Part shown: positions 49,425 through 60,849 of the stretch, piece after piece
Numbering within the stretch: the first letter of the stretch is position 1
Layout of the letters: every line of letters starts with the position of its first letter
NCBI GenBank assembly: GCA_039619475.1
Contig: CM077115.1
Location: 34,547,083 to 34,611,082, forward strand
Reading direction: 5' to 3'
Origin: Icerya purchasi
Taxonomy: Eukaryota > Arthropoda > Insecta > Hemiptera > Monophlebidae
DNA length: 64,000 bases
The notes under the pieces: generated by a model
The model's input: the letters and a program-made list of their open reading frames with translations, nothing else
Database searches by the model: none
What the model was told of the DNA's origin: nothing
Position numbers and translations under genes: made by a program

Positions 49425-52365
49425 CATTAACACTAATAACTCTATACCGTGAAACTCTGATATAGTGGCCTTCAGTTATAAATCTGTCAATTCGAGGGAA
49501 ATGGAAAAAAACTTTCAAAATATAATTTAAAAATATAGATACACATTATTAACCCCCTAAGACTAAATTTCAAATATAACGACGAAACATTGAAATCCGT
49601 TAATCATCAAATTCTGAATAAAATATTTTTAGATTTTCGTACTATGAAAATTTCACAATATTCAACTGATTTTTTCTCTCTAGCTAATAGGCAGAATAAA
49701 AACGGAACAACCTCTAGATGGAGATTAATTATTACCCGTTTGTTTAGTTTGAACATAATTTGAAAAATAATAAACGCAGTATTATATTCATCCATTTATC
49801 TACAATGTTTAAACTGTGTAATGTAAAAAAAAATGAAAAAGCACGAAAACTTATATGCAATTAAAATAACCATCGTCGATATTAATTCAATATACACGCT
49901 ATATTCAAAAACTAAAAATGAAATCGTATATTTCATTTTATTTTCATAAAGTTTTATTCGTCGTAAACATTTTTGATCCGATCTAAATAAATTATTTATC
50001 AACGTTACACTAAATTTTGGTATATAAAACAGCTAAAATTCGGCTTTTAACTTCGCGCCTTTAGCAATTACATAGTACAGCACACAATTGAAAAACGAAT
50101 AAAACTACCGAACAAAAAAAAAAAGAAAGAAAATAAAGATCTTTTTTATTCATTAGCATTATAATGAACGGCTTTGATCGCATTTTTGTGTAAAATTCTT
50201 AAAACATATATATCTCGTCAACATGTGTTAGAGAATTGTTTTCTCGTTTTGTATCGAGCCTGTGTGACACATCTGTTGTACAGCAGCTGTCTACGAGAAA
50301 ATACTAGAGGAGATTTGCCGGAATAGAGATGTGGCACAATTTTAGCGAATTCGGCCTTGAGATTAATTGTTAATACAGTAATTGCAGACTTTACACAAAA
50401 ACACGACCGAGTGTTGATAAATTAATTAAAACAACCTAGACGGAAAAATTACGTTACTTCTCTCATCGAGACCGTAATTTTCACCATTTCAAAACGTCGT
50501 TTTCATTAAATCGCCGATAACGCCTAGTTCTCGAATTGTGAAGTTTATACGATGATACGCGTGCCAGACATGGAGGGGTAAGGCATTCTCCTTTACCGAG
50601 AGGAATCGATATTGGAAATACCCCCTTTATTGAGTCGCACAAAATTTCTCATTACTTCCATAACAGATATAAAATTGTTCGTCTTAAATAGTCTCTCTCT
50701 CGCAACCGTTTTATTCGAGGAATAATTGGAATCGGGGTGAACAGAGCAAAATTATTTCGGTTTCCTCGCGTTTCGCATTTTTCAGCAAAAGCAGCTACTC
50801 TTTAAAATATTCGCTAACTGACACATTTTCCTTTTAAAAAGCGAAGAAATACTCCACCACCACCACCACCACCACCACCTGTTTCGTAGCTTATTCCGTA
50901 AACACTTTACACGCACGCATAAATTTCTATAAATTTCGCCATTAATCTACACATTAATAATTTACAAATATTCGAAAAGGAAAAAAGGGGAAAATTAGAT
51001 TTAAGTAATGAAACTTGTAATTTGTAGAACACGCGGACAGCATGCTCGCTGAGAATGTAAAAAAAGCGACAAAACGTAGACCAAGTAATTAATAATACCA
51101 TTTAACAATCTATAACAATAAAGTGCAGTATTTATTTGTTTGTTTCCCTTTTTTTGCATTCCAATTACATTTTATCGTGCTTAATTTTTTTTTAATTTTC
51201 CGTTTTTCTTTTAAGGGTTCTGGGGCTTGATTCATAAACTGTGTTGGGCGAGCGTTAGCAAAATATCATTATCCGGGTGTTGCTTTATTTCACAATTGCT
51301 TTTTATTCTATATTATCGCGAATCTCGATAAAAGGGCGGCACTACTCCGTTTTAATACACAAAAATCTTATTAGTTATGATATTTATGAAAAAAAAAAAA
51401 AAAAAAAGTGAACATCGATGGCAATCAGCAAACAAAAAAAATTTCGATGAGATTTTAGTTTTATTATAAAAAAAAAACAACGAAAGATCGCGATAGGTAC
51501 ACGTCATTTGTAATATTATAGTTTAAAAAGGGTTGTGAAAAATTTAAAACTTACCAACAGCGGCGTATTTCTACATATTACATCTTCCGGTTTGAAAGTA
51601 GGGCAAAAAAAAAAAAAAAAAAAAGGAAAAAGCCCGCGAATAACGAAGCTCTGCAACAGCGAACGACCACAAACTGCGCGGTAAATTTATCGGAATTTTT
51701 AAACGTTTTGGCGGTACTTTTTACACGTTACTTGCGCGCACCACCATTATATAGTTTTTCCCGCGCTTTATATCGATTATTTGAAAACTATCGATTTTTT
51801 AAAAAAAACTCAAAAATTGAAAGCAAATATTGCAAATTACATTACGCGGAATATTAAAAATGTTATAATACCCCCCCAAAAAAAAAAGGACTTTTTTCAA
51901 ATTCCAAGTACTGCGACGAGGATGATTACTGTCTAACTTCGATCATTTTTAAAATAAGATAACGAAAAAAGGAAAAACAACCGAGTAATGTAAAAAAACA
52001 AAAAAAAAAAAAGAAATCGAAACAAACAAAAAATAATTAATAAAAACTAACGCAATAATATTTTATCACTGTTTTTGTTTGTTTGTTTGTTGTTTTTTTT
52101 TGCGACGTTTATTTTTAACCAATACCGAGCGTGAAATTAAAAAACAATAATAATAACTCGCGAAGTAATTTCGAACTTAACAAAATCGTAAAACCGAAAC
52201 GATTAAAACCCACGATGATATAAGTAAGAAATAATAGAAAACGTCTTATCACGGGTGCGAACTGAACTAATTATCCCGCCGAAAAATCGAAGTATACCGA
52301 AAATACGTCACCGTCGAACCCCTTATCAAGGCAACAGGTGATTGTAATACGATAACAGGTAACTT
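48510..52365. other. Non-coding sequence with microsatellites
   Basis: A long ATA microsatellite (49,387-49,424), a CCA microsatellite (50,854-50,879, nine units) and several A runs (51,388; 51,605) occur. No exon is supported. Confidence 0.5.
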
Positions 52366-52367
52366 AC

Positions 52368-53432
52368 ATCACTTCACAAACACAAGTACAAACACGTTTT
52401 TTTACAAGGGGGGGAGGGGGGGACAAAACAAAACACGGAAAAATTTAGAGCGCAAAAATTACACATTATCCGAATCTATCCTTAAAAGAAAATTATCAAA
52501 GTATGCTTAATCAGAAAATTACAGCTAAAAAACGAACCAAAACTGCACGACTAACGACGAAGCGAGCGACAGGCAGACTAATAGCGTACGTAGAATTATT
52601 TTGTTACATGGTGAAAAGAGAGACATCGCCAAGGTGTGTGTAGCGATGTGTGTCTGTGTTGTGCGCGGGTCGACCGGTGTTAGGGGTGAGCGATCGAACA
52701 GAGAGGAGTAGCGACCGAAGAGAGATAGTTGCGTAATCTGGACTTGTAGGTTTGGGGGGGCGATGTGATCTGGATAAAAGTTGCACGGCAAGGAGGTGAA
52801 ATGGGGAAAAATAAGAAGGCAAGTGTATTTTAAAACAACAAACAAAACCCAGCAAACGGAGGAAGGCGCTCGGTCGCAGAGACAAGGCGAACAGCAGGGA
52901 AGACAGACTAATGACCTTGTTGGCACACACTGCTCCGCGAGCCGAAACTTATCAAACACCAATCCGACAAAAAGGGATAGAATGAAAAAAAAAAAAAAAA
53001 AAGAGTCCGTCACGGCGGCGGAAGCAGCGTGAACGGTGCGCCGTGCGAGTGGTACGAGCGAGTTCTCGCGTGCGAGTGTTCGTGTTTCGTGTGTGCGAGC
53101 TGACCAGACTATCATCAAATCGACGCGCAAGTGAAACTGCATCATCCCGCTACGTCGAGATCCCGGCCTATTCCCGGTATAATTTTCGCCTACAATCAGC
53201 ACCGCTTTTTCCAATAATTCAACCGGGGACCGGCCCATCCTTCGCTAGAATCCGCTCGAAATTTCTATCTCTCGTTTTCGTCGCATTCTTCCTAGTTCGG
53301 GCAATATTTTCCTAATAATCGCGACAACAAATAATAAAATCAGATTTTTCGGTTTTATTTTCATTTCCTTTTTTCCACGCTGATTTCTAATTTCGGTCTA
53401 CACAATGACACGTAGACTGGAAGGAAGAGGTG
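52368..53432. promoter_or_regulatory. GC/CpG-rich island, candidate promoter and first exon(s)
   Basis: This block stands out from the AT-rich surroundings, with frequent CG dinucleotides at 52,540-53,320. On the minus strand it is pyrimidine-rich and leads to a GTAAGT donor (GT at 52367-52366). It could be the missing 5' exon of the regulator, about 43 kb from exon A. On the plus strand, a CACAATGACACGTAGACTGG start at 53,405 is followed by GGAAGAG/GTGTGT, a usable donor, which would give a short first coding exon (MTRRLEGR) of a plus-strand gene. Initiator-like bases occur on both strands. Direction and gene assignment are inference. Confidence 0.4.
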
Positions 53433-53439
53433 TGTATCC

Positions 53440-54850
53440 TTTTTTTCGTTTTTTTTTTTTTTCATTTTTGTTTAATACGTCCTAAACGACGATACACAAA
53501 AGAAAAGAAAAAAAAAAAGACTTTTTCTCCGCGCGTAATTTCCATATGCAACAGTTTCACCGTCCCCGACAAATAACACGCTTTAGCTCAACACAGACTC
53601 CTATGTAAGATCAAAGATCCAAATGGAGTTATTATTGTTTTCCTCCTATTCGCCGAATAGGACGCGCGTTGAAGATAAGGCACCACTCGTTTTTCATTTC
53701 TTTACACAGGAGAAAATTGGTTTCTCCGAATAATACCAAATTCGATTATCGTTGAATTAACAAAATCTTTAGCATTCTCACATCGCGAAGGCCTCTAAAT
53801 GATTTATTTGCTATCTCTTTTCACGCCATACACTCTGACACTATACTTGCAATAATTGTGAATTGACCATTATTCTCTGTGTCATCTTCAAGAATAATCA
53901 GACTTAATTTCTACATCTGAGCTAATCGAGAGCTGAACTACTCGTTCTATTATGCGAACAGTAAAAAAGGAATCTAGCTCCTATATATCAGATTTAAAAA
54001 AGAAATTAATACGAAAGCAGTGTATGAAAACGACGAACAATAAAAACTTGGTAAAAATAATACAATAATTATTGTGCGATGGTTAAGTCTAAAGTGGTTT
54101 AGATATTTTACACTGTTCCGAATAAGATTCGTTCGGTAACGGAATTAAAAATATATATAATCGATTTATTCGTAAAAGTCAATTAAAATCAACTTTTTTT
54201 CCAAGCAAAGTGTTCATTGACATTTGTATTATGTTTGATTTTGTAGCGTATGTAAAAAACTTTTTTTCGGGTGGCCGCTTTCTTTTCTTTTCTCTTAAAA
54301 ATAAATTTCCTCGATTTTTACCGGCTATTCAGATTTTTTTCACTTCTTCCTCAAACTCTTTGAAAACACTAGTCGTACAGAAAAAACTATATAATTCCGA
54401 AAAACATTTTATCGTACATCCGATACAAAAATCGCTAAATACATTTTTGGTACTGCTCAACACCACATACGCATCAAATTCGTTACCACACTTTTTAATC
54501 ATCTGTAAGATGATTCAACTACATAAATTTACGTATATATTAAAGTTTTTTTCAGTTATTTTTGAAAAACTTTCAATAGACATTATACGAAACGTACGTA
54601 TTTTGTATACATTTTCTCTAATTAATAAAATTCCCCGGCTTTTCCAGAAAATGGCCATTCCGCACTAATTTCGCAATCAATTTTAATCATTTCAAGTACT
54701 ACATATTATACATCACGCAATGTATCTTTTTTAAATTTCCCTGAATTTTCTCGGGCTTTCCAGAAAATTGCCAGCGCCCTCTGCTTTTATAGTCGAGAAA
54801 AATTGATTAATTACGAATAAAAGTAACTGAATATAATGAAAACCTGTCGT
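53440..54850. other. Non-coding sequence with a diverged short repeat
   Basis: Two related segments, CCCCGGCTTTTCCAGAAAATG (from 54,633) and CTCGGGCTTTCCAGAAAATTG (from 54,750), lie about 117 bp apart and suggest an old tandem repeat. A 152-codon frame at 54,210-54,668 overlaps the first and has no coding support. Confidence 0.4.
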
Positions 54851-54857
54851 TCACTAA

Positions 54858-55077
54858 TATAACTTCCTTTTTTAATATGTGCCACTTTTTTTCTACTAAA
54901 TTTTGTTAAAAAGAAATAATAACAGAAAATCGAAATAACATACTCTAGATCCCCCATTGGGGCAATATATATGCTTCTTGCCGTCTCGCAGTTTTATTTC
55001 GATTTTCTGTTATTATTTCTCTTTAACAAAATTTGGTAGAAAAAAAGTGGCGCATTATAAAAAAGGAAGTTATGCTG
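54858..55077. repeat. Hairpin element, ~80-bp arms
   Basis: The arms at about 54,858-54,940 and 54,993-55,074 are near-exact reverse complements: AACTTCCTTTTTTAA and GTGCCACTTTTTTTCTAC at the left, with their complements at the right. The loop is about 52 bases. It has no flanking target-site duplication that I can identify. It is either a MITE of the foldback type or a local inverted duplication. Confidence 0.85.
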
Positions 55078-55147
55078 CCGCACCATGTATAATAGTTAAA
55101 AATCCCGATGCACATAATTTTAATTTCTCACGAAGTAAAGCCAAATA

Positions 55148-55174
55148 CATTTATATATATATATATACATATAT

Positions 55175-55270
<96 letters not shown>
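55148..55270. repeat. Large compound TA/CA microsatellite
   Basis: About 120 bases of TA units are interrupted by CATA and CACACA, immediately right of the hairpin element. The open frames through it (runs of Ile/Tyr) are artefacts of the repeat. Confidence 0.95.
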
Positions 55271-55279
55271 CATATAGTA

Positions 55280-58200
55280 AGCGTTTGTTTTTGAGCCTAC
55301 ATTTTTTTACAAACGAAAAAGTATTTCAAAATAATAAAAAAAAAAAAAAGACTTAAGCGGAGTTTTAAGAAGAACTAGAAGAACGAAGTTTTTATAATAA
55401 AAAAAAATCTACAAGGGAGAACGAACATAGACATTACAAAAATAGACTGGTGAAAGTGAGGCAGCACAATGTTACCAGCTGACATGATGCACAATCATAA
55501 TTTCGTATAAAAGCTGGTGTGCGTGATATTCTGTTCGACATATGAAAAAAAAAAAAAAAAAAAAAAAAAAAAGAATTCGATTCCGACAACCAATCAACAA
55601 TAACTACAATCGTAACGGTGAAATAGAAATCAACAGCCGGCGTTAGAACTGACCCGTGTGATGATACACAAGTACTGTACAGATTCGCGGCGTTTAACAA
55701 TTTCATTGTTTTTGAAACACTAGGGATACGCGGATTAAGCAAATTCGACTAAAAGCAAGAGTCTAGCGCTTCTGTGTCGGGTACATTTCGAATTAGCATA
55801 CGAAATGACGGTTCGAATGTCGGTTTTTGATTTTATAATTTGAAACGGATATATTAGGCTTATTTTAAATATTACCGAAAGATTATACACACCTTCCCGG
55901 CTATATGTAAAAAAATTTACGCGTCAACGAATTTTTCATTTTTCATCGATATTTAATAAAATGCAGCTAGCATAAGAGTAAATTTTAATTTAGTATGTAT
56001 TTTAAAGCAAATAGTAATGTAAATATAATAACCGGAAATACGTACCGATGAATAATAGTAAAGCGATAATTAAACATCGCGAACCTCTCCTCGTGTTTTT
56101 GTTACCTAGTATAGCGGGGGTCACAACGGTATTTGATTTTTTTTTATGCGACATAATGTGATTGATAGGGTAATCACCCAGACCCGATGGTATCCATACA
56201 CAGTGTACGTAATAGCGCGATAAAAAATATGGTATTGGCCAAAATACTTTTCTAACATCATGACGTCATTATCTATATTTTATAGCGTGCGTGCGTATTA
56301 AAATTTTCCATTGTACCATATTTCAGAATTACTGGACCACGACCGAAAGCTGAGGTTACAAGTAATTATTTCGCATTTACTATACTCGGTTCAAAAATCG
56401 AATTTCAACAAAGAAATCCGGTTAAAGTACAAAAGCGGTAATTAACCCGTTTAACGTTTCTTTTAATGATATTTGTATTCCTACGACTCTGCTCTCTCGC
56501 ATTCTCTATCGCTGTTATTACAATTGACACCTCAAAATTATTAATTTCCTAAAAAACGAGAATACCTTCCTGTGTAACTACGAAAAAACATTAAAATCAA
56601 CGAAACTTTCACAAAAATTCTGTCACCTCTTGGTCCGATTTGTATCGACTCGTACAAAGGTGACGAACGAGTCAAGGCCCCGAAACTGTTAAATTAATAG
56701 TGTAAACATTAAAAGAGGATTCTCTTCTTCTACGAGGATAATATACTCCGTCGCAAATAACATTAGCAACCAACTATACAAATACACTTCCTGTTCATAT
56801 TAAATACCGCTCTTACTAAATAATCACACACTTCTGCGCGGCAGCGGACCAGAAATGCGATTTTCACCTCCCGAAAATTCACTGCTTTTTTCCGTCGGAA
56901 GCGAACCGAAGTAAACCATCGATCATCGAAGCTTTAATGTTCCGTTGCTCGTTTAAAGTGTTACGTGTATCAATAATTCCGTGTTAAACGAAAAAAATCA
57001 TAAAATTTCACAGGTGGACACGGAGAGGAGGTATAATATTCCGAATACCCTCGAGAACTTGTTGAACTCGGTTGTCTGTTGACACTGTTTACCCGTACTT
57101 TTTGCACGGTTTTTAATCGGTCTCTTAATACATAATGCGTAACGAGGGGATTTCGCCTCTGCGGGTTATTACTATTTTCGGTCCGTAATAGCGTACGTGA
57201 AAACTTCAGAACGATATTTATTCCGCTTCTTTACGAATTTTGCGAACTAGTTCACGATTTATGAACGTAACCAAAAGAAAAAAAACAAGAGAATGAACGA
57301 AACGAAATAAAAATAACGTTAAAAAAAACAACTGTAAGAGATTACCTTTTTTTCTATTTTTTCTTTTTTTTTTTTTTTTACAACAGACGGCTCTAGAAAA
57401 AATCGGCCGAGAAGTCGAATGGAACGATGATTTTCTACTCTAATGCCGCGAAGTAATATGGCTGGAAGAATTACCAGGAACTATATACTAACCTAATTAC
57501 TGTTACTACAAACCGACCACCGTCTTAGTCATACTTCCGCCTGCGCTCGTATAGACGTACACAACGCCAGATCACAAACTACCACACCGACCGCAAACAA
57601 TTTATTATTGCTATCATTTCTTAGCTAGTTTCCTCTGTACCGGCTGTTCCGCTTTCATCGACAAACAGCCACTGACTGTTCCTCGCATGTATCTACGAAC
57701 GTCCGCACTTAACGGTGGCAATCGTCTTTCGCTATTAAAATTAGAAAAGAAAAATGGTAATCTTCCGAATAAATCCGAAAATACCGCACCAGAAAGGTTG
57801 TGATTTTTTTTTCTTTCTGAAATAGGGACTTTATTACAGATTTCAGGTTAGAAGATAGCAACGATTTTAGTACAAATCGAATGCGTTTAATAATCACTTA
57901 TATCGCTGCGTATGCAGCACCACGTTTGTTTCCCCATCTAACCGCTTAAATTTCAAATGCGAAGCCGAAGTTAATATGTTGGTATTTAAAGGGGGGGATC
58001 ATAGCAAATTTTTGAGAATTTTACTACAATGGAAAACCTTACCAAAAATGTAATAGAAGAATGCAAGCAAAAAAAATTAAACATATATAAAACGCTTTTA
58101 TTTATAAACAATTACCGACTTTTTAATGATAAACTATAACTAAATAATAACAATTTTTTCCTCCAAAAAATCTACTTTTTATTAAAAAAATAAATAATTT

Positions 58201-58480
58201 TTCTTGAATGATAATCTCTTTAAAAATGAGCAAAAGTCACGTTCTCAATATGGCCGTAAGTTTTTTTAGGATCGTAAAATACGTCAACAATAAGCTATTA
58301 GATTTTTTCTAAACGTAACGATAAATTCCATTTTATTTAGTTTGCTTCCCATTTTTCGTTATTAGTAATTGTAACATATTTCTATACCCACCTGTATTTT
58401 GTAAATATCATCGCAGCAATAACAAGTCTTCACACTTTATACTTTTATTCATTTTATAATCGTCCAAAAATAGCACAAAC
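55280..58480. other. Non-coding sequence
   Basis: There is an A run of about 28 (55,544-55,571) and T runs near 57,367. The 56,800-57,720 part is less AT-rich and may be regulatory, but no exon is supported. Confidence 0.45.
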
Positions 58481-58486
58481 ATACAC

Positions 58487-58487
<1 letters not shown>

Positions 58488-58533
<46 letters not shown>
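58488..58533. repeat. TA microsatellite
   Basis: This is an uninterrupted TA run of about 22 units. Another shorter one lies at 59,045-59,066. Confidence 0.95.
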
Positions 58534-58535
<2 letters not shown>

Positions 58536-58539
58536 GATA

Positions 58540-59795
58540 AAATATTTCCATTTACTAACTTTATTATGTCGGTTGTTTTGAGTTCGCTTGACCCACTTTT
58601 ATAGAGTTATAATAATAAATTTTCGCCCTTTCTGCGATAATCGATGCGAGATCGTTTTTTATTATTTATTTATTTTTTTTTGTACCCTAATTATTAAAAA
58701 AGTTATAGAACTAAATTGCCTTATCAAAAAGTGTGCCAAGCATTCATGCTCCAAGTCGAGGGTCGTATGTCAAAAAGTTGCTAAAGTGTAAAAGCGTAGG
58801 ATACTAAACCTACGAGTGTAAAACTTAATTGTCTCTCCACGTTTTTGTATTATAGTTTAGCAGCTCTTTTTTAGAAGAATTATTTTTTATTTTTAATTAA
58901 TAGCGCATTCGAAAGATACGTCTTTTTCTTTAAAAAAACGATATACCATTATTTTAATTATAGTTTAAGCAATTTTATTAAAAAATAAGCAGTTGTTTTT
59001 CCGTAAGTAAACGAATAAATGTTTATTAAAAGCGTCTTTTTTGTTATATATATATATATATATATTTCTTTTACTTTTTAGTATCATTATTAAAAAGATT
59101 GTGTGTTTTTAAGAAAGAAATATATAAAATTTTTGTTGACTTATAGAAAAAAAGGAAAAATTTATCTACAAAATCAAATGCAATAACAATATGTATATAT
59201 TTACAGAGGATTAGAAAATAGTGGTCAATTTATGTCAAAAAATACTTCTACGCATCGTATAAGCATATAAATTGACCAATAATAGTTGGAAAATTAAAAA
59301 AAAATATCGAATACTTTTAGTAAAATAGTAATTTAACAAAAATTATAATCTTTTTTCGTAAATATACTTTATCCGTTAAAGTATGCACCAGTTCATTAGT
59401 TAATAAATATATTCTTTAAAACTTTCAGTTATTATATACATAAAAACGGAACTTCGGTTTCCCTAAAACTGAGGTTAATGAAAAATGAGATAATTACTAA
59501 GTAATGAATATCTATAAGATAATTCTAATGGTAAGGGGATTGTGTATATCAACTTACACATTTTTATACGAGTGCACAATTCAAGAGATGAATAAAAAGA
59601 TTAAAAAATACCGTTATTTCAATCCGTTGTTTAATATTTGATAAGTTTGCACTATTATTCAAAAGGAGCGATGTTCCTTTTTGTGAAAAGAGTTAAAAGT
59701 TTTCTGTAATCATTTCATTGTAGAAATATCACGTATATCTGCAGTTTGCACTACCATCGACGCGCGTTTATGAATATTATTCAATATATGTTTTT
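58540..59795. other. Non-coding AT-rich sequence
   Basis: There is no gene or defined element besides the TA run at 59,045-59,066. Confidence 0.5.
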
Positions 59796-59803
59796 CTTTT
59801 ATT

Positions 59804-60606
59804 AACCGACTTCAAAAAAGGAGGAGGTATTCAATTCGACTGTATTTTTTTTTTTTTTTTTTTTTTATGTGTGTTACCACAGAACTTTCTTCTAGATGAA
59901 CCGATTTTGATGATTCTTCTTTTATTTGAAAGGTGGCGTTTGTCATGTGGTCCCATTTAAATTTGATCAAGGTCCGACCGATAGTTTTTGAGTTATCCTT
60001 AATAATGCGGGAGATTGAAGCTTTTTGGATGCTTTTCATTCATGATTGTTTTCACCGTCGGATTAGATTTTTGACTTAAAATACTATAAATTTGCCAAAT
60101 TACCATGGAAATGTAGCTTTTGGTGTTTTTACCGTGGAAATAAATGTTTTAATTTAATTGAATAAAAATGCACTAAAAAGTAAAAAATAAAATGCTTTTT
60201 TACAAAAAATAAATACCGACTTCAAGGTTTATTATAAAAATTTAAAAATGCACTAAAAAGTAAAAAATAATTACTCCCGATAAAATATATATATCAGAGT
60301 GATATAACTTAAGGTGATATCGTAATTGTTATACAACATTAATTTTTTGGAGTTGGAATTAAATTCATGTTAGGAACAATTTAATCAACATTTAATGCAG
60401 TTTTTAATTATTCTTTTAATATGAATTTGATCCCAACTCCAAAAAATTAATGTTGTATAACAATTACGATATCACCTTAAGTTATATCACTCTGATATAT
60501 ATATTTTATCGGGAGTAATTATTTTTTACTTTTTAGTGCATTTTTAAATTTTTATAATAAACCTTGAAGTCGGTATTTATTTTTTGTAAAAAAGCATTTT
60601 ATTATT
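59804..60606. mobile_element. Composite element with ACCGACTTCAA ends, including a 183-bp hairpin
   Basis: The left end ACCGACTTCAAAAAAGGAGG (59,806) belongs to a motif widely dispersed in arthropod genomes. The right part ends with TTGAAGTCGGT (60,564-60,574), its reverse complement. Inside, 60,186-60,368 and 60,421-60,603 are 183-bp near-perfect inverted arms with a 52-base loop. A direct repeat GCACTAAAAAGTAAAAAAT occurs at about 60,170 and 60,250. The high arm identity means a young duplication. No transposase frame is present. The class is not recognised with certainty. Confidence 0.65.
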
Positions 60607-60765
60607 TTTTTTAATGGAACTTTTCCGCAATGCATTTATAGAGAAAATTGAAACAAGTACGGAGTTTGAAAAGTCCTTTCAAAATGAGTTTTATTGCAGC
60701 AATGTTCCAGTTCGAAAATTATCAATTGCACCGGGGATTTTTCTAGGGAATTTAAAAAAAAAAAA

Positions 60766-60845
60766 CAAAGTCAGTCAAGCATGATTTTTCGATCGCTGAG
60801 GATTCCGCATGTTCAGTTAAACGCATAACAATAATTTTTATTTAC
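60766..60845 (-). repeat. Dispersed repeat with CGGAATCCTCAGCG core, copy 2
   Basis: On the minus strand it matches the block at 48.4 kb, including TCATGCTTGACTGA and the following T-rich stretch. Here that tail is a run of T, read as A on the plus strand at 60,754-60,765. Confidence 0.5.
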
Positions 60846-60849
60846 GTAA

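Noticed and set aside
52525..53238. 237-codon minus-strand frame as a protein gene
   Set aside because: It runs through a poly-A/T tract and low-complexity pyrimidine-rich sequence with no recognisable domain; 5' UTR-like DNA is more likely.
55108..55356. Ile/Tyr-repeat proteins at 55.1 kb
   Set aside because: They are translations of a TA microsatellite.
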